Part shown: piece by piece, positions 1 through 6,176 of the stretch
Layout of the letters: the number at the start of each line of letters is the position of its first letter
Position numbering within the stretch: the first letter of the stretch is position 1
Assembly (NCBI GenBank): GCA_020024855.1
Contig: JAHHTB010000070.1
Span: 1-9,617, forward strand
From: Fusobacterium sp.
Lineage (GTDB): Bacteria > Fusobacteriota > Fusobacteriia > Fusobacteriales > Fusobacteriaceae
Direction of reading: 5' to 3'
Length of the DNA stretch: 9,617 nt
Translations under genes and position numbers: made by a program
Notes under the pieces: model-generated
Databases searched by the model: none
What the model was told of the DNA's origin: nothing
What the model saw: only the letters and a program-made list of their open reading frames with translations

Positions 1-68
1 GGTTATTATGAAAATCTATTTTATTTTTTTACCAACACTATTTGACAAAGAACCATATTATTTTGTAT

Positions 69-105
69 AAAAAAAAACCCCACAAACACAAAGTTTGTGA
101 GGTCT
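69..105 (-). terminator. Rho-independent terminator of the rplM-rpsI operon
   Basis: Read on the minus strand, the arm CCTCACAAAC (102-93) pairs with GTTTGTGGGG (87-78). This gives ten pairs including one G-U, around the loop TTTGT. Nine T residues follow directly (77-69). A few further A-T/G-T pairs can extend the base into the T run. It starts about 16 bases after the rpsI stop codon, so it ends the ribosomal-protein transcript. On the plus strand no T run follows the hairpin, so it works in one direction only. Confidence 0.93.
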
Positions 106-120
106 GTAATCTTCCAACAA

Positions 121-519
121 TTATCTTTTTGAGAATTGAGGTGATCTTCTTGCTTTTTTCTTTCCGTATTTCTTTCTTTCAACCATTCTTGAATCTCTTG
201 TTAAGAATCCAGCTTCTTTTAAAGCTCCTCTTAATGTTTCATCAGCTTCAAGTAATGCTCTAGAAATTCCGTGTCTAATTGCTCCAGCTTGTCCAGCATT
301 TCCACCACCGTAAACGTTAACGATTACTTGGTATTTGTCTAAAGTTTCTGTTAAAACTAAAGGTTGCTCAACTATTTTAGAAAGGATTTCTCTTCCTCCA
401 AAGTATTGAGCCATATCTTTTCCGTTTATTACTATTCCTTTTTCTCCAGGAATTAATCTTACTCTTGCTACAGAAGTTTTTCTTCTTCCAGTTCCTCTAA
501 ATTGATTCATGTCTGCCAC
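121..519 (-). CDS. rpsI: 30S ribosomal protein S9
   Basis: Small-subunit ribosomal protein S9 (uS9). Its C-terminal tail reaches toward the P-site tRNA in the assembled 30S subunit. Seen in the sequence: the N-terminal FRGTGRRKTSVARV block, the family signature GGGNAGQAGAIRHGISRAL (about residues 71-89), and a basic C-terminus ending SPQFSKR. The expected terminal Lys-Arg is therefore present. With the GTG start at 519 the protein is 132 residues, normal for the family. A TTG at 525 would add two residues, but it lies only 2 bases from the Shine-Dalgarno AAGGGGG (534-528). The ATG at 510 lies 17 bases away. GTG at 519 has 8 bases of spacing and is preferred. It is the second gene of the rplM-rpsI operon, 13 bases after rplM, and is followed by a strong terminator. 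Confidence 0.97.
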   Translation of the reverse strand: MADMNQFRGTGRRKTSVARVRLIPGEKGIVINGKDMAQYFGGREILSKIVEQPLVLTETLDKYQVIVNVYGGGNAGQAGAIRHGISRALLEADETLRGALKEAGFLTRDSRMVERKKYGKKKARRSPQFSKR

Positions 520-527
520 TGTCAATA

Positions 528-534
528 CCCCCTT
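528..534 (-). promoter_or_regulatory. Ribosome binding site deciding the rpsI start
   Basis: The minus strand reads AAGGGGG at 534-528 and overlaps the rplM stop codon TAA (535-533). Spacing is 2 bases to TTG (525), 8 to GTG (519) and 17 to ATG (510), so GTG is the likely start. Overlap of the site with the rplM stop suggests that translation of L13 and S9 is coupled. Confidence 0.8.
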
Positions 535-967
535 ACATTTCTACCTTTGTAGGTTTTTGTGCAACGTGTCCGTGCTCAGCACCAACAAATAATCTTAATC
601 TTGTTAATTGTTCTCTTCCTAATCTATTTTTTGGAAGCATTCTTTTTACAGCTAGCATTAAAGCATCTTCTGGTTTTTTAGCTATAACTTCTTCAAAAGT
701 TCTTTTGCTAATTCCTCCAGGGAATCCAGAATGTCTATAGTAAAGTTTATCTTTCATTTTGTTTCCAGTAACTACTAATTTCTCAATGTTTGTTACTACA
801 ACATAATCTCCTCCATCAACGTGTGGAGTGAAAGAAACTTTTTCTTTTCCCATTAATTTTTTAGTAACTTCTACTGCTAATCTTCCTAAAACAACTCCCT
901 CAGCGTCGTAGTGGTACCAATCTCTAACTACATCTTCTTTTCTTTGCATTACAGTGTATTTATTCAC
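533..967 (-). CDS. rplM: 50S ribosomal protein L13
   Basis: Large-subunit ribosomal protein L13 (uL13), an early-assembling 23S rRNA-binding protein. The length of 144 residues is typical. Family blocks seen: DAEGVVLGRLAVEV (21-34), FTPHVDGGDYVVVTN (46-60), YYRHSGFPGG (76-85), the L13 signature around MLPKNRLGR (110-118), and the ending AEHGHVAQKP (130-139). The start codon is GTG at 967, supported by a strong TAGGAGG (980-974) six bases upstream. A Met codon at residue 7 would be too far from it. It is the first gene of the rplM-rpsI pair, an order conserved across bacteria, and is driven by the consensus promoter at 1074-1046. The structured leader suggests feedback control by one of the two products. 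Nothing unusual appears in the protein. Confidence 0.97.
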   Translation of the reverse strand: MNKYTVMQRKEDVVRDWYHYDAEGVVLGRLAVEVTKKLMGKEKVSFTPHVDGGDYVVVTNIEKLVVTGNKMKDKLYYRHSGFPGGISKRTFEEVIAKKPEDALMLAVKRMLPKNRLGREQLTRLRLFVGAEHGHVAQKPTKVEM

Positions 968-986
968 TTTTTTCCTCCTAAAATAA

Positions 987-1042
987 GTTATATTTTCATA
1001 ATATAACGCAACGGTCCTTTGTGGGAAAGGTTAATTTACCGT
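987..1042 (-). ncRNA. Structured 5' leader of rplM (putative L13 autoregulatory leader)
   Basis: Two hairpins lie between the promoter and the rplM ribosome binding site. Hairpin 1 has an outer stem ACGGT/ACCGT (1042-1038 with 1015-1011) and an inner stem CCTTT/AAAGG (1030-1026 with 1020-1016) around the loop CCCAC. A seven-base bulge sits on the 5' side, and the two 3' arms are directly adjacent. Hairpin 2 is GTTATATT/AATATAAC (1007-1000 with 994-987) with the five-base loop ATGAA. It ends six bases before TAGGAGG. L13 mRNA leaders that act in autoregulation are known from Firmicutes (Rfam L13_leader). Membership of that family here is inference from position and folding, not from a covariance search. 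Transcription probably starts near 1040, so the first two bases of the outer stem may not be transcribed. Confidence 0.6.
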
Positions 1043-1045
1043 ATT

Positions 1046-1074
1046 ATTATATACGATTTCCTTAATATTGTCAA
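1046..1074 (-). promoter_or_regulatory. Consensus sigma70 promoter of rplM-rpsI
   Basis: The minus strand carries TTGACA (1074-1069), a 17-base spacer, and TATAAT (1051-1046). Both hexamers match the housekeeping consensus perfectly at optimal spacing. The start of transcription is expected near 1040-1039 (GG), giving a leader of about 72 bases before the GTG of rplM. Such a strong promoter suits a highly expressed ribosomal-protein operon. Confidence 0.92.
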
Positions 1075-1132
1075 TATCTTTAATTTAATTTGAAGAATTA
1101 TTTTATAAATTAAAAATTTAATTTTTTATTCC

Positions 1133-1936
1133 CTATTCATCTTCATAAAGTTTCTCTTTTATCAACTTATATACATTTTCCCCTAGACAATTTATTATTG
1201 TATCTTTATATGTTTCTATTACTGGTTTATATTCATCAGAAAAACCTTTTGGATTTTTTCTTCTAAAAAATGCAGAAGAAACAAAATCTTCATTGATACA
1301 TGGAATTTGATAATAATCTTCTATTGTAAAACTATTTGTAAAATCATCTGGTAAAGTTATATAAAGAATTGAATTATCATCTTCTGCTAATATTTCAATT
1401 GGCCACAAAGAACATACTAATGGTTTAATGTCACTTATCTCTTTCCCATTCATATTTTTATTTAAACAAATTGAATGAATACTACATAAAGTTGTTTTAT
1501 TATCTTTTTTATAAGCATAAAAACACATCTCTGTTTCTTCTTCTATTTCACTTATTATCTCTCTGCCATTTTCTTCTTTTTCAATATTTTTTAATAAATC
1601 TGAAGACTCATAACCCATATCTTCTGCTATTTCAATATTAGAAGTAATTTCTTCAAAACTTTCTAAATTATCAAAAAGAAATTTTCTTGTTCCTTCTGAC
1701 AATTTTGAAGGACTATCAGCACAACAATTTATGTTACAATTAAAACAATCAAAATTAGAAGGCTTATCAAACATTTCATAATCTATTATCGCCTTATATT
1801 TTTTCCCTCTTATCTCAACTTCTGTTTCTATTATTGGAATTGTTTTAAAATATTTCCTTGCTGCCTCTTCATTTTCTTTTGTTACTTTATATATTTCCTC
1901 ACCTTTAGGATGATTTAAAAATAAAAAATAATTCAT
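1133..1936 (-). CDS. Cysteine-cluster protein, YkgJ/DUF3109-like, last gene of the copper operon
   Basis: A 267-residue soluble protein of unknown function with no signal peptide or membrane segment. Its cysteine pattern resembles the YkgJ/DUF3109 putative zinc/iron-chelating group: C64-x2-C67-x3-C71-C72, then C138, C151-x2-H154-x2-C157, and C175 in IKPLVCSLWPIEI. The last element parallels the family's KPxxCxLxP block. Two more cysteines lie at 213 and 250. Residues 92-136 are an acidic, helix-rich insert between the first and second cysteine groups. It starts at ATG 1936 with AGGAG (1946-1942) just upstream, 13 bases after the csoR stop, so it is almost surely co-transcribed with copA-csoR. 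A role in copper binding or in protecting or maturing a metal centre is inference from context only. The family assignment is by eye. That the gene is real is not in doubt. Confidence 0.7.
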   Translation of the reverse strand: MNYFLFLNHPKGEEIYKVTKENEEAARKYFKTIPIIETEVEIRGKKYKAIIDYEMFDKPSNFDCFNCNINCCADSPSKLSEGTRKFLFDNLESFEEITSNIEIAEDMGYESSDLLKNIEKEENGREIISEIEEETEMCFYAYKKDNKTTLCSIHSICLNKNMNGKEISDIKPLVCSLWPIEILAEDDNSILYITLPDDFTNSFTIEDYYQIPCINEDFVSSAFFRRKNPKGFSDEYKPVIETYKDTIINCLGENVYKLIKEKLYEDE

Positions 1937-1949
1937 CAGATCTCCTAAT

Positions 1950-2261
1950 TTATTTCATCATTTTATTTAAAGTCGCTATTAACTCCTCTATTATCTGCTC
2001 ATCTTTTCCTTCTTTTATTCCATCTACAACACAATGTTTTAAATGTCCTTCAAGTACTTGTTTAGATACTCCAGCAAGAGCAGCTCTCACAGATGCAATT
2101 TGATTTAAAATATCATCACAATAAGCATCTTTTTCTATCATATTCCCTATTCCTCTTACTTGTCCCTCTATTCTATTAAGTCTTGTTCTCAATTTCTTTT
2201 TAGTTTCAACTGAAGTACAATATCTTCCTTCACACTCTTCTACTTTTATTTTTTCAGTCAT
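1950..2261 (-). CDS. csoR: Copper-sensing transcriptional repressor CsoR
   Basis: Member of the CsoR/RcnR/FrmR family, all-helical DNA-binding proteins that release operator DNA on binding their effector. The core motif LRTRLNRIEGQVRGIGNMIE (24-43) is typical. The Cu(I) ligand set of CsoR (Cys, His, Cys) is present as C48 (in DAYC), H73 and C77 (in GHLKHC), which separates it from formaldehyde (FrmR) and Ni/Co (RcnR) sensors. The length of 103 residues is normal. Two extra cysteines, C10 and C15 (CEGRYC), lie in the N-terminal tail. ATG at 2261 is preceded by GGAGGG. It lies 20 bases after copA and is expected to repress its own operon through the dyad at 4997-5015. Confidence 0.93.
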   Translation of the reverse strand: MTEKIKVEECEGRYCTSVETKKKLRTRLNRIEGQVRGIGNMIEKDAYCDDILNQIASVRAALAGVSKQVLEGHLKHCVVDGIKEGKDEQIIEELIATLNKMMK

Positions 2262-2281
2262 TTTCCCTCCATTCTTAGATT

Positions 2282-4849
2282 CTATTTTTTAAAATTTCTA
2301 AGTCTTAAAGCATTTGTTACTACTGAAACTGAACTCATTGCCATTGCTCCACCAGCTATCATTGGATTTAAAAGATGCCCTGTTACAAGATATAATACTC
2401 CAGCTGCCACTGGTATTCCTAAACTATTATATAAAAATGCCCAGAACAGATTTTCTTTTATATTTTTTATTACTGCATGACTTAATTTCATAGCAACTGC
2501 TACATCTTTTAAATCTTTTTTCATCAAAATTACATCTGCACTTTCCATTGCTATATCTGTTCCACCACCAATAGCAATACCTACATCTGCTTGAGAAAGA
2601 GCTGGAGAATCATTTATTCCATCTCCTACCATTCCAACTTTAAATCCTTCATTTTGTAGTCTTTTTACTTCTAAATATTTATCCTCAGGACTTACTTCAG
2701 CAAGAACTACATCTATTCCAACTTGTTCTGCTATAACTTCAGCTGTTTTTCTATTATCTCCTGTTATCATTGCAACTTTAAGTCCCATCTCTTTAAGAAG
2801 TCTAATGCTCTCTTTTGAACTTTCTTTAATAATGTCAGCTACAGCAATAATCCCCATATATTTTCCATCAATTCCTATAAACATAGGAGTTTTTCCTTCT
2901 TTTGCTATTCTTTCACTTTCATTATTTTCTGGAATTATTATATCATTATTATTTAATAGTTTGTAGTTACCAATGAAAACTTTTTTATTATCTACTTCAC
3001 CTATTATTCCTTCACCAGAAATACTTACAAAGTTCTTTACCTGTCCAAATTCTATTCCTCTTTTCTTAACTTCTTCAACTATTGCTTCTCCTAATGGATG
3101 TTCGGAATGTTGTTCAATACTTGCAGTAAGTTTTAATATTTCTTCTTCTGAAATTTCATTTTCATTTATTACTATATCTGTTATAACTGGTTTTCCTTCT
3201 GTTATTGTTCCTGTTTTATCAAAAACAATCATATTAAGTTTATGAGCTTTTTCAAGTGCTTCACCTGATTTTATTAATATTCCAAGCTCTGCCCCTCTTC
3301 CAGTTCCAACCATTATTGCTGTTGGAGTTGCAAGTCCTAAAGAACATGGACAAGCTATAACTAAAACAGAAATAAAAATTGTTAAAGCAAATATACTTGG
3401 ATTCATTGGTAAATCTACCATTCCTGTTTTTCCTACAACATACCATATTATACTTGAAACTGTTGCTATAAATATTACTACAGGAACAAAATATCCAGAT
3501 ATTATGTCAGCCATTCTTGCTATTGGTGCTTTTGAACCCTGAGCATCTTCAACAAGTTTTATTATTTTTGCAAGGACTGTATCTTTTCCTATTGCTGTTG
3601 CCTCTATTTTTATACTTCCATTTTTGTTTATTGTTGCTCCAAAAACATTATCTCCTATTTTTTTTCTTACAGGAATACTCTCTCCTGTCAACATTGACTC
3701 ATCTACATTTGTTTTTCCTTCTATTACTTTTCCATCAACAGGAATGCTTTCCCCAGGCTTTACTAAAATTATATCCCCTTTTTCAACTTCTTCTATATCA
3801 ACTAATACAATCTCATTATTTTTTATTAAAGATGCTTTTTTAGATTGTAATCCCATTAATTTTTTTATAGCATCTGATGTTTTTCCTTTACTCCTTTTTT
3901 CTAAAAGTTTTCCAAACATTATAAGAGCGATAATAACAACTGCTGATTCATAATAAAGAGCATGAACATAATGATTATTTCCTTTAAAAATTTCATATGT
4001 TCCATAGATACTATAAATAAGAGCTGCCCCTGTTCCTGTTGCAATTAGTGAATCCATATTTGGAGCTTTTTTAATAAGAGCTCTAATTCCTACTGTATAA
4101 AACCTTCTTCCAATAATTGTTACAGGTATCGTTAATACAAGTTGAATTAAAGCATAATTTATAGGATTTACATCAGGAGATATTATATCTGGAAGAGGAA
4201 AACCTATCATATGTCCCATTGTTATATAAAAAACTATTGTAGCAAGAAATATTGCTGATTTAAATTCTCTTAGTTCTCTTTTAGCTTCCTCTAATTTTCT
4301 TGTTTCTTCTTCTGGCTTAGCTTCTTCATCTTTTATTGCTTTATAACCACCTAAACCATTTATCACTTCTATAATTTCTGATGCTTTTATTCTCTTACTA
4401 TCATAAATAAATCTTCCTTTATTTGTAGCAAGATTTACTTCAGCACTTATAACTCCATCTAATTTTTTTGTTTTTCTTTCAATATTAGCTACACAAGCCT
4501 GACAACTTATTCCCTCTATTTTAACTTGAAGTTCAGAGGCTTCTATTTTTTCCTCTATTCCATACCCAATAGACTTAACCTCATCTTCTATATTATTTTT
4601 ATTTGTTCTTTCATAATCATATTCAACTGTTAATTCTTCTGTTGCTAGATTAACAACTGCTGATTTTATCCCTTCCATCTTTCCAACTTTTGTTTCAATT
4701 CTTCTTACACAAGCTTGACAAGTTACTCCTGAAAGTTTAAATTGTTTTTTTTCTATATTTTCAAAATTTTTCTTTTCTTCTTCTAATAATTCTTTTTTAC
4801 CAGCTATATCTTTAGCTTGAAATTCACAAACTACATCTTCTTTTATCAT
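2282..4849 (-). CDS. copA: Cu(I)-exporting P1B-type ATPase CopA
   Basis: Inner-membrane pump that uses ATP to export Cu(I) from the cytoplasm. Domains in order: an N-terminal extension (1-36), HMA domain 1 with CQAC at 44-47, HMA domain 2 with CQAC at 116-119, membrane helices from about 197, the actuator domain with TGES (388-391), the membrane CPC motif (500-502), the phosphorylated D544 in DKTGT, the nucleotide-domain SEHP (582-585), GDGIND (742-747), and last helices with YN (807-808) and MAMSS (836-840). The CPC, YN and MxxSS set marks Cu(I) specificity (P1B-1). All catalytic residues are intact. At 855 residues it is slightly longer than usual two-HMA CopA proteins. The ATG at 4849 overlaps the stop of the preceding 41-codon ORF (ATGA) and has no visible Shine-Dalgarno sequence. 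The extension could be the second half of a third HMA domain whose first half lies upstream in the +1-shifted frame. True translation may therefore start at 4971. Confidence 0.95.
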   Translation of the reverse strand: MIKEDVVCEFQAKDIAGKKELLEEEKKNFENIEKKQFKLSGVTCQACVRRIETKVGKMEGIKSAVVNLATEELTVEYDYERTNKNNIEDEVKSIGYGIEEKIEASELQVKIEGISCQACVANIERKTKKLDGVISAEVNLATNKGRFIYDSKRIKASEIIEVINGLGGYKAIKDEEAKPEEETRKLEEAKRELREFKSAIFLATIVFYITMGHMIGFPLPDIISPDVNPINYALIQLVLTIPVTIIGRRFYTVGIRALIKKAPNMDSLIATGTGAALIYSIYGTYEIFKGNNHYVHALYYESAVVIIALIMFGKLLEKRSKGKTSDAIKKLMGLQSKKASLIKNNEIVLVDIEEVEKGDIILVKPGESIPVDGKVIEGKTNVDESMLTGESIPVRKKIGDNVFGATINKNGSIKIEATAIGKDTVLAKIIKLVEDAQGSKAPIARMADIISGYFVPVVIFIATVSSIIWYVVGKTGMVDLPMNPSIFALTIFISVLVIACPCSLGLATPTAIMVGTGRGAELGILIKSGEALEKAHKLNMIVFDKTGTITEGKPVITDIVINENEISEEEILKLTASIEQHSEHPLGEAIVEEVKKRGIEFGQVKNFVSISGEGIIGEVDNKKVFIGNYKLLNNNDIIIPENNESERIAKEGKTPMFIGIDGKYMGIIAVADIIKESSKESIRLLKEMGLKVAMITGDNRKTAEVIAEQVGIDVVLAEVSPEDKYLEVKRLQNEGFKVGMVGDGINDSPALSQADVGIAIGGGTDIAMESADVILMKKDLKDVAVAMKLSHAVIKNIKENLFWAFLYNSLGIPVAAGVLYLVTGHLLNPMIAGGAMAMSSVSVVTNALRLRNFKK

Positions 4850-4971
4850 TTCTTTTTTGTACCAACATCAACCTTAATTTTTTCAATACCATCTAATTCT
4901 ATTAAATTCTTTTCTATTTTTCCGACACATTTCATACAACCTACACCAGATAGTTTATATTTTTTATCCAT
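4846..4971 (-). CDS. 41-residue truncated HMA (CopZ-like) ORF, possibly the N-terminus of copA
   Basis: ATG at 4971 with a good Shine-Dalgarno sequence AGAGGA (4983-4978, six bases away) opens a 41-codon frame ending in TGA (4848-4846). It encodes KYKLSGVGCMKC, so the copper-binding motif G-V-G-C-M-K-C (C12, C15), the following helix, and the second strand ending VDVGTKKK. An HMA fold needs about 65-70 residues (beta-alpha-beta-beta-alpha-beta), and the second half is missing here. The missing half may be the start of copA: after a -1 shift the reading continues E-MIKEDVVCEFQAKDI and a Lys/Glu-rich helix. It is the first gene after the cop promoter. It could be a vestigial chaperone, the 0-frame product of a frameshift site, or a split made by an indel or a sequencing error in the A6 tract. 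That this ORF is translated is well supported. Its final product is open. Confidence 0.75.
   Translation of the reverse strand: MDKKYKLSGVGCMKCVGKIEKNLIELDGIEKIKVDVGTKKK
4852..4858 (-). other. A AAA AAG slippery heptamer at the HMA/copA junction
   Basis: The zero-frame codons ACA AAA AAG AAA TGA contain A AAA AAG in exactly the X XXY YYZ phase used for -1 frameshifting, as in E. coli dnaX. One step back places the ribosome in the copA frame, which is open from 4867 after its own TGA (4870-4868). The two frames can therefore be joined only within a window of about 20 bases, and the heptamer lies in that window. An SD-like AAGG (4875-4872) lies 13 bases upstream. I see no strong hairpin at the usual 5-9 base distance downstream. 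A 5-bp stem AGCTA/TAGCT (4817-4802) starts 34 bases away. A-rich heptamers are common in such A+T-rich DNA, so function is inferred, not shown. Confidence 0.5.
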
Positions 4972-4996
4972 ATTTTTTCCTCTTTTCTTTTTAATG

Positions 4997-5015
4997 TATA
5001 GGGGGGTACCCTATA
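4997..5015 (-). promoter_or_regulatory. Putative CsoR operator of the cop operon
   Basis: A perfect 7-bp inverted repeat, TATAGGG (5015-5009) and CCCTATA (5003-4997), flanks TACCC. The site also contains the palindrome GGGTACCC (5011-5004). It is strikingly G/C-rich inside a very A+T-rich intergenic region. It covers the expected transcription start just downstream of the -10 box, where a repressor would block initiation. G/C-tract dyads are typical of CsoR operators, and csoR is in the controlled operon. Assignment to CsoR is inference from this context. Confidence 0.7.
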
Positions 5016-5018
5016 TGT

Positions 5019-5047
5019 ATAGTATCACTCGTTTATATTTATGTCAA
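5019..5047 (-). promoter_or_regulatory. Promoter of the copper operon
   Basis: The minus strand has TTGACA (5047-5042), a 17-base spacer and TACTAT (5024-5019), a sigma70-type promoter with a perfect -35 and a four-of-six -10. Transcription would start near 5012, inside the dyad at 4997-5015, about 40 bases before the ATG of the small HMA ORF. It lies just after the disA terminator, so copper control is separate from the operon upstream. Confidence 0.82.
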
Positions 5048-5069
5048 CCTTATTTGTTTATACCTCTAT

Positions 5070-5115
5070 AAAAATAAAAGCAGAAAATAAATTTTAGTTT
5101 TTACTCTCTGCTTTT
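5070..5115 (-). terminator. Rho-independent terminator after disA
   Basis: The arm at 5115-5100 (AAAAGCAGAGAGTAAA) pairs with 5091-5076 (TTTATTTTCTGCTTTT) over 16 positions, two of them G-T, around an eight-base loop. ATTTTT follows (5075-5070). It begins 5 bases after the disA TAG and separates the rng-coaD-radA-disA operon from the copper operon. The stem is A+T-rich, so its efficiency cannot be judged by eye. Confidence 0.8.
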
Positions 5116-5120
5116 CTATC

Positions 5121-6173
5121 CTATTTTTTCCCTATTTCTGACATAAATTTTACTCTTTCAAATCCACGTTTAACTGCATTTGCTTTAAATTTACTAATAA
5201 CTTCTGAAAGTTCTTCTACTGATGCTTCTTGAATTTTACTAAGCTGTCCAAACTTATCTACAAGACTACCTACGTCTTTTCTTGTTAATTTTCCAAATTT
5301 ACTTAAAAGACGATACCCTTTAGTTATTACAGGATTATCTAATGATTTTGTTGTTTTTCCAAATCCTAAAACTGATGAAAGTTTTGCTAGATCAAGAAGT
5401 TCACTATCATCAAGAGCTGACATCTCTGCTGAAAGTTCCTCTTCTTTTTCTTCTCCACCTGTATAATAATCTTTTAAAAATTCAAGTTTTTCATCTTTTA
5501 AACCAAATACTAAATCTTCTAGCTGAAGTCTTAAAAGTTTTCCTTCACTTCCAAGTTCAAAAAGACATTCTATTACATCTATTTTTATTCTTTTAAACAT
5601 TTCAAATTTTTGTAAAACTATACATACTTCTTCAACTGTTGCTATCCCATCAAGCTCTAAAAGAGTAAGATTTATAAGACTTTTATCAAGAACATATCTA
5701 TATCTTTCAAGAGTATTTATTCCTTGTGAAGCTTCATTCATAAGTCCCTCTAAAGATCTTAATTTATATCTTATTTCTCCTTTATAAAGAGTTTGAACTC
5801 TTTTTCTTTCTGAAATTGCTATTGTTATTCTATCTAATTGTTTTGCTATACGTTGAGCTGTTCTATGTCTTGTTCCACTCTCATCTGTAAGATATCTTTT
5901 ATCTGGTTGAAGATGAACATTGGCATAAAGTATACGCTCTATTTTATCATCTAAAATTATAGCTCCGTCCATTTTAGAAAGTTCAAACAATCTTTCTGGA
6001 GTGTATTCACAATTTAGACTAAATCCCCCATCAAGAACTTTTTCTACTTCTTCATCTATTCCAACTAATATTAAAGCACCCTTTTGACCATCAAGAATGT
6101 TGTCAAGACCTTCACGTAATTTTGAACCAGGTGCTACAAGAGATAATATTCTTTCCCATTCTGTTCTTTCCAT
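5121..6173 (-). CDS. disA: DNA integrity scanning protein, diadenylate cyclase DisA
   Basis: Makes the second messenger c-di-AMP from two ATP and links its synthesis to DNA state. The octameric enzyme binds branched DNA such as Holliday junctions, which inhibits cyclase activity in studied homologues. Domains seen: an N-terminal DAC domain (about 1-140) with the two catalytic motifs DGA (69-71) and RHR (102-104, in TRHRTAQR), a helical linker (about 150-280), and a C-terminal helix-hairpin-helix DNA-binding region (about 285-345). The length of 350 residues is normal and all motifs are intact. ATG at 6173 has AAGGA (6186-6182) eight bases upstream, lying inside the radA 3' end. Only 3 bases separate it from the radA stop, so coupling is likely. 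The radA-disA pair is known in Firmicutes, and RadA/DisA interaction is reported there. Confidence 0.96.
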   Translation of the reverse strand: MERTEWERILSLVAPGSKLREGLDNILDGQKGALILVGIDEEVEKVLDGGFSLNCEYTPERLFELSKMDGAIILDDKIERILYANVHLQPDKRYLTDESGTRHRTAQRIAKQLDRITIAISERKRVQTLYKGEIRYKLRSLEGLMNEASQGINTLERYRYVLDKSLINLTLLELDGIATVEEVCIVLQKFEMFKRIKIDVIECLFELGSEGKLLRLQLEDLVFGLKDEKLEFLKDYYTGGEEKEEELSAEMSALDDSELLDLAKLSSVLGFGKTTKSLDNPVITKGYRLLSKFGKLTRKDVGSLVDKFGQLSKIQEASVEELSEVISKFKANAVKRGFERVKFMSEIGKK

Positions 6174-6176
6174 ATA

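Noticed and set aside
2..70. Short plus-strand open frame ending at TAA (68-70), with residues such as LPTLFDKEPYYFV
   Set aside because: It is only 22 codons long and cut by the window edge. It has no plus-strand terminator after it. Chance open frames are common on this T-rich strand. It could be the end of a convergent gene, but I cannot support that.
42..71. Plus-strand TTGACA with TATAAA 18 bases downstream
   Set aside because: It would transcribe antisense into the rpsI terminator and gene with no plus-strand gene to serve. Such matches are expected by chance in DNA this rich in A and T.
121..525. rpsI starting at the TTG at 525
   Set aside because: The TTG lies only two bases from its Shine-Dalgarno sequence. 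The GTG at 519 has the normal eight-base spacing.
1100..1132. A/T-only inverted repeat (ATTAAA-TT-TTTAAT type) after the cysteine-cluster gene as a terminator
   Set aside because: It has no G-C pairs, a very small loop and no proper T run after it. The copper transcript may read on toward rplM or end by another route.
2973..3953. Plus-strand open frames of 90-109 codons opposite copA
   Set aside because: They are antisense shadows of copA. The low-complexity Leu/Phe/Ser composition comes from the reverse complement of A-rich codons, and no ribosome binding sites were seen.
4802..4817. AGCTA/TAGCT stem as a frameshift-stimulating structure
   Set aside because: It has only five pairs and lies 34 bases beyond the slippery heptamer. 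This is too weak and too distant for the usual downstream stimulator.
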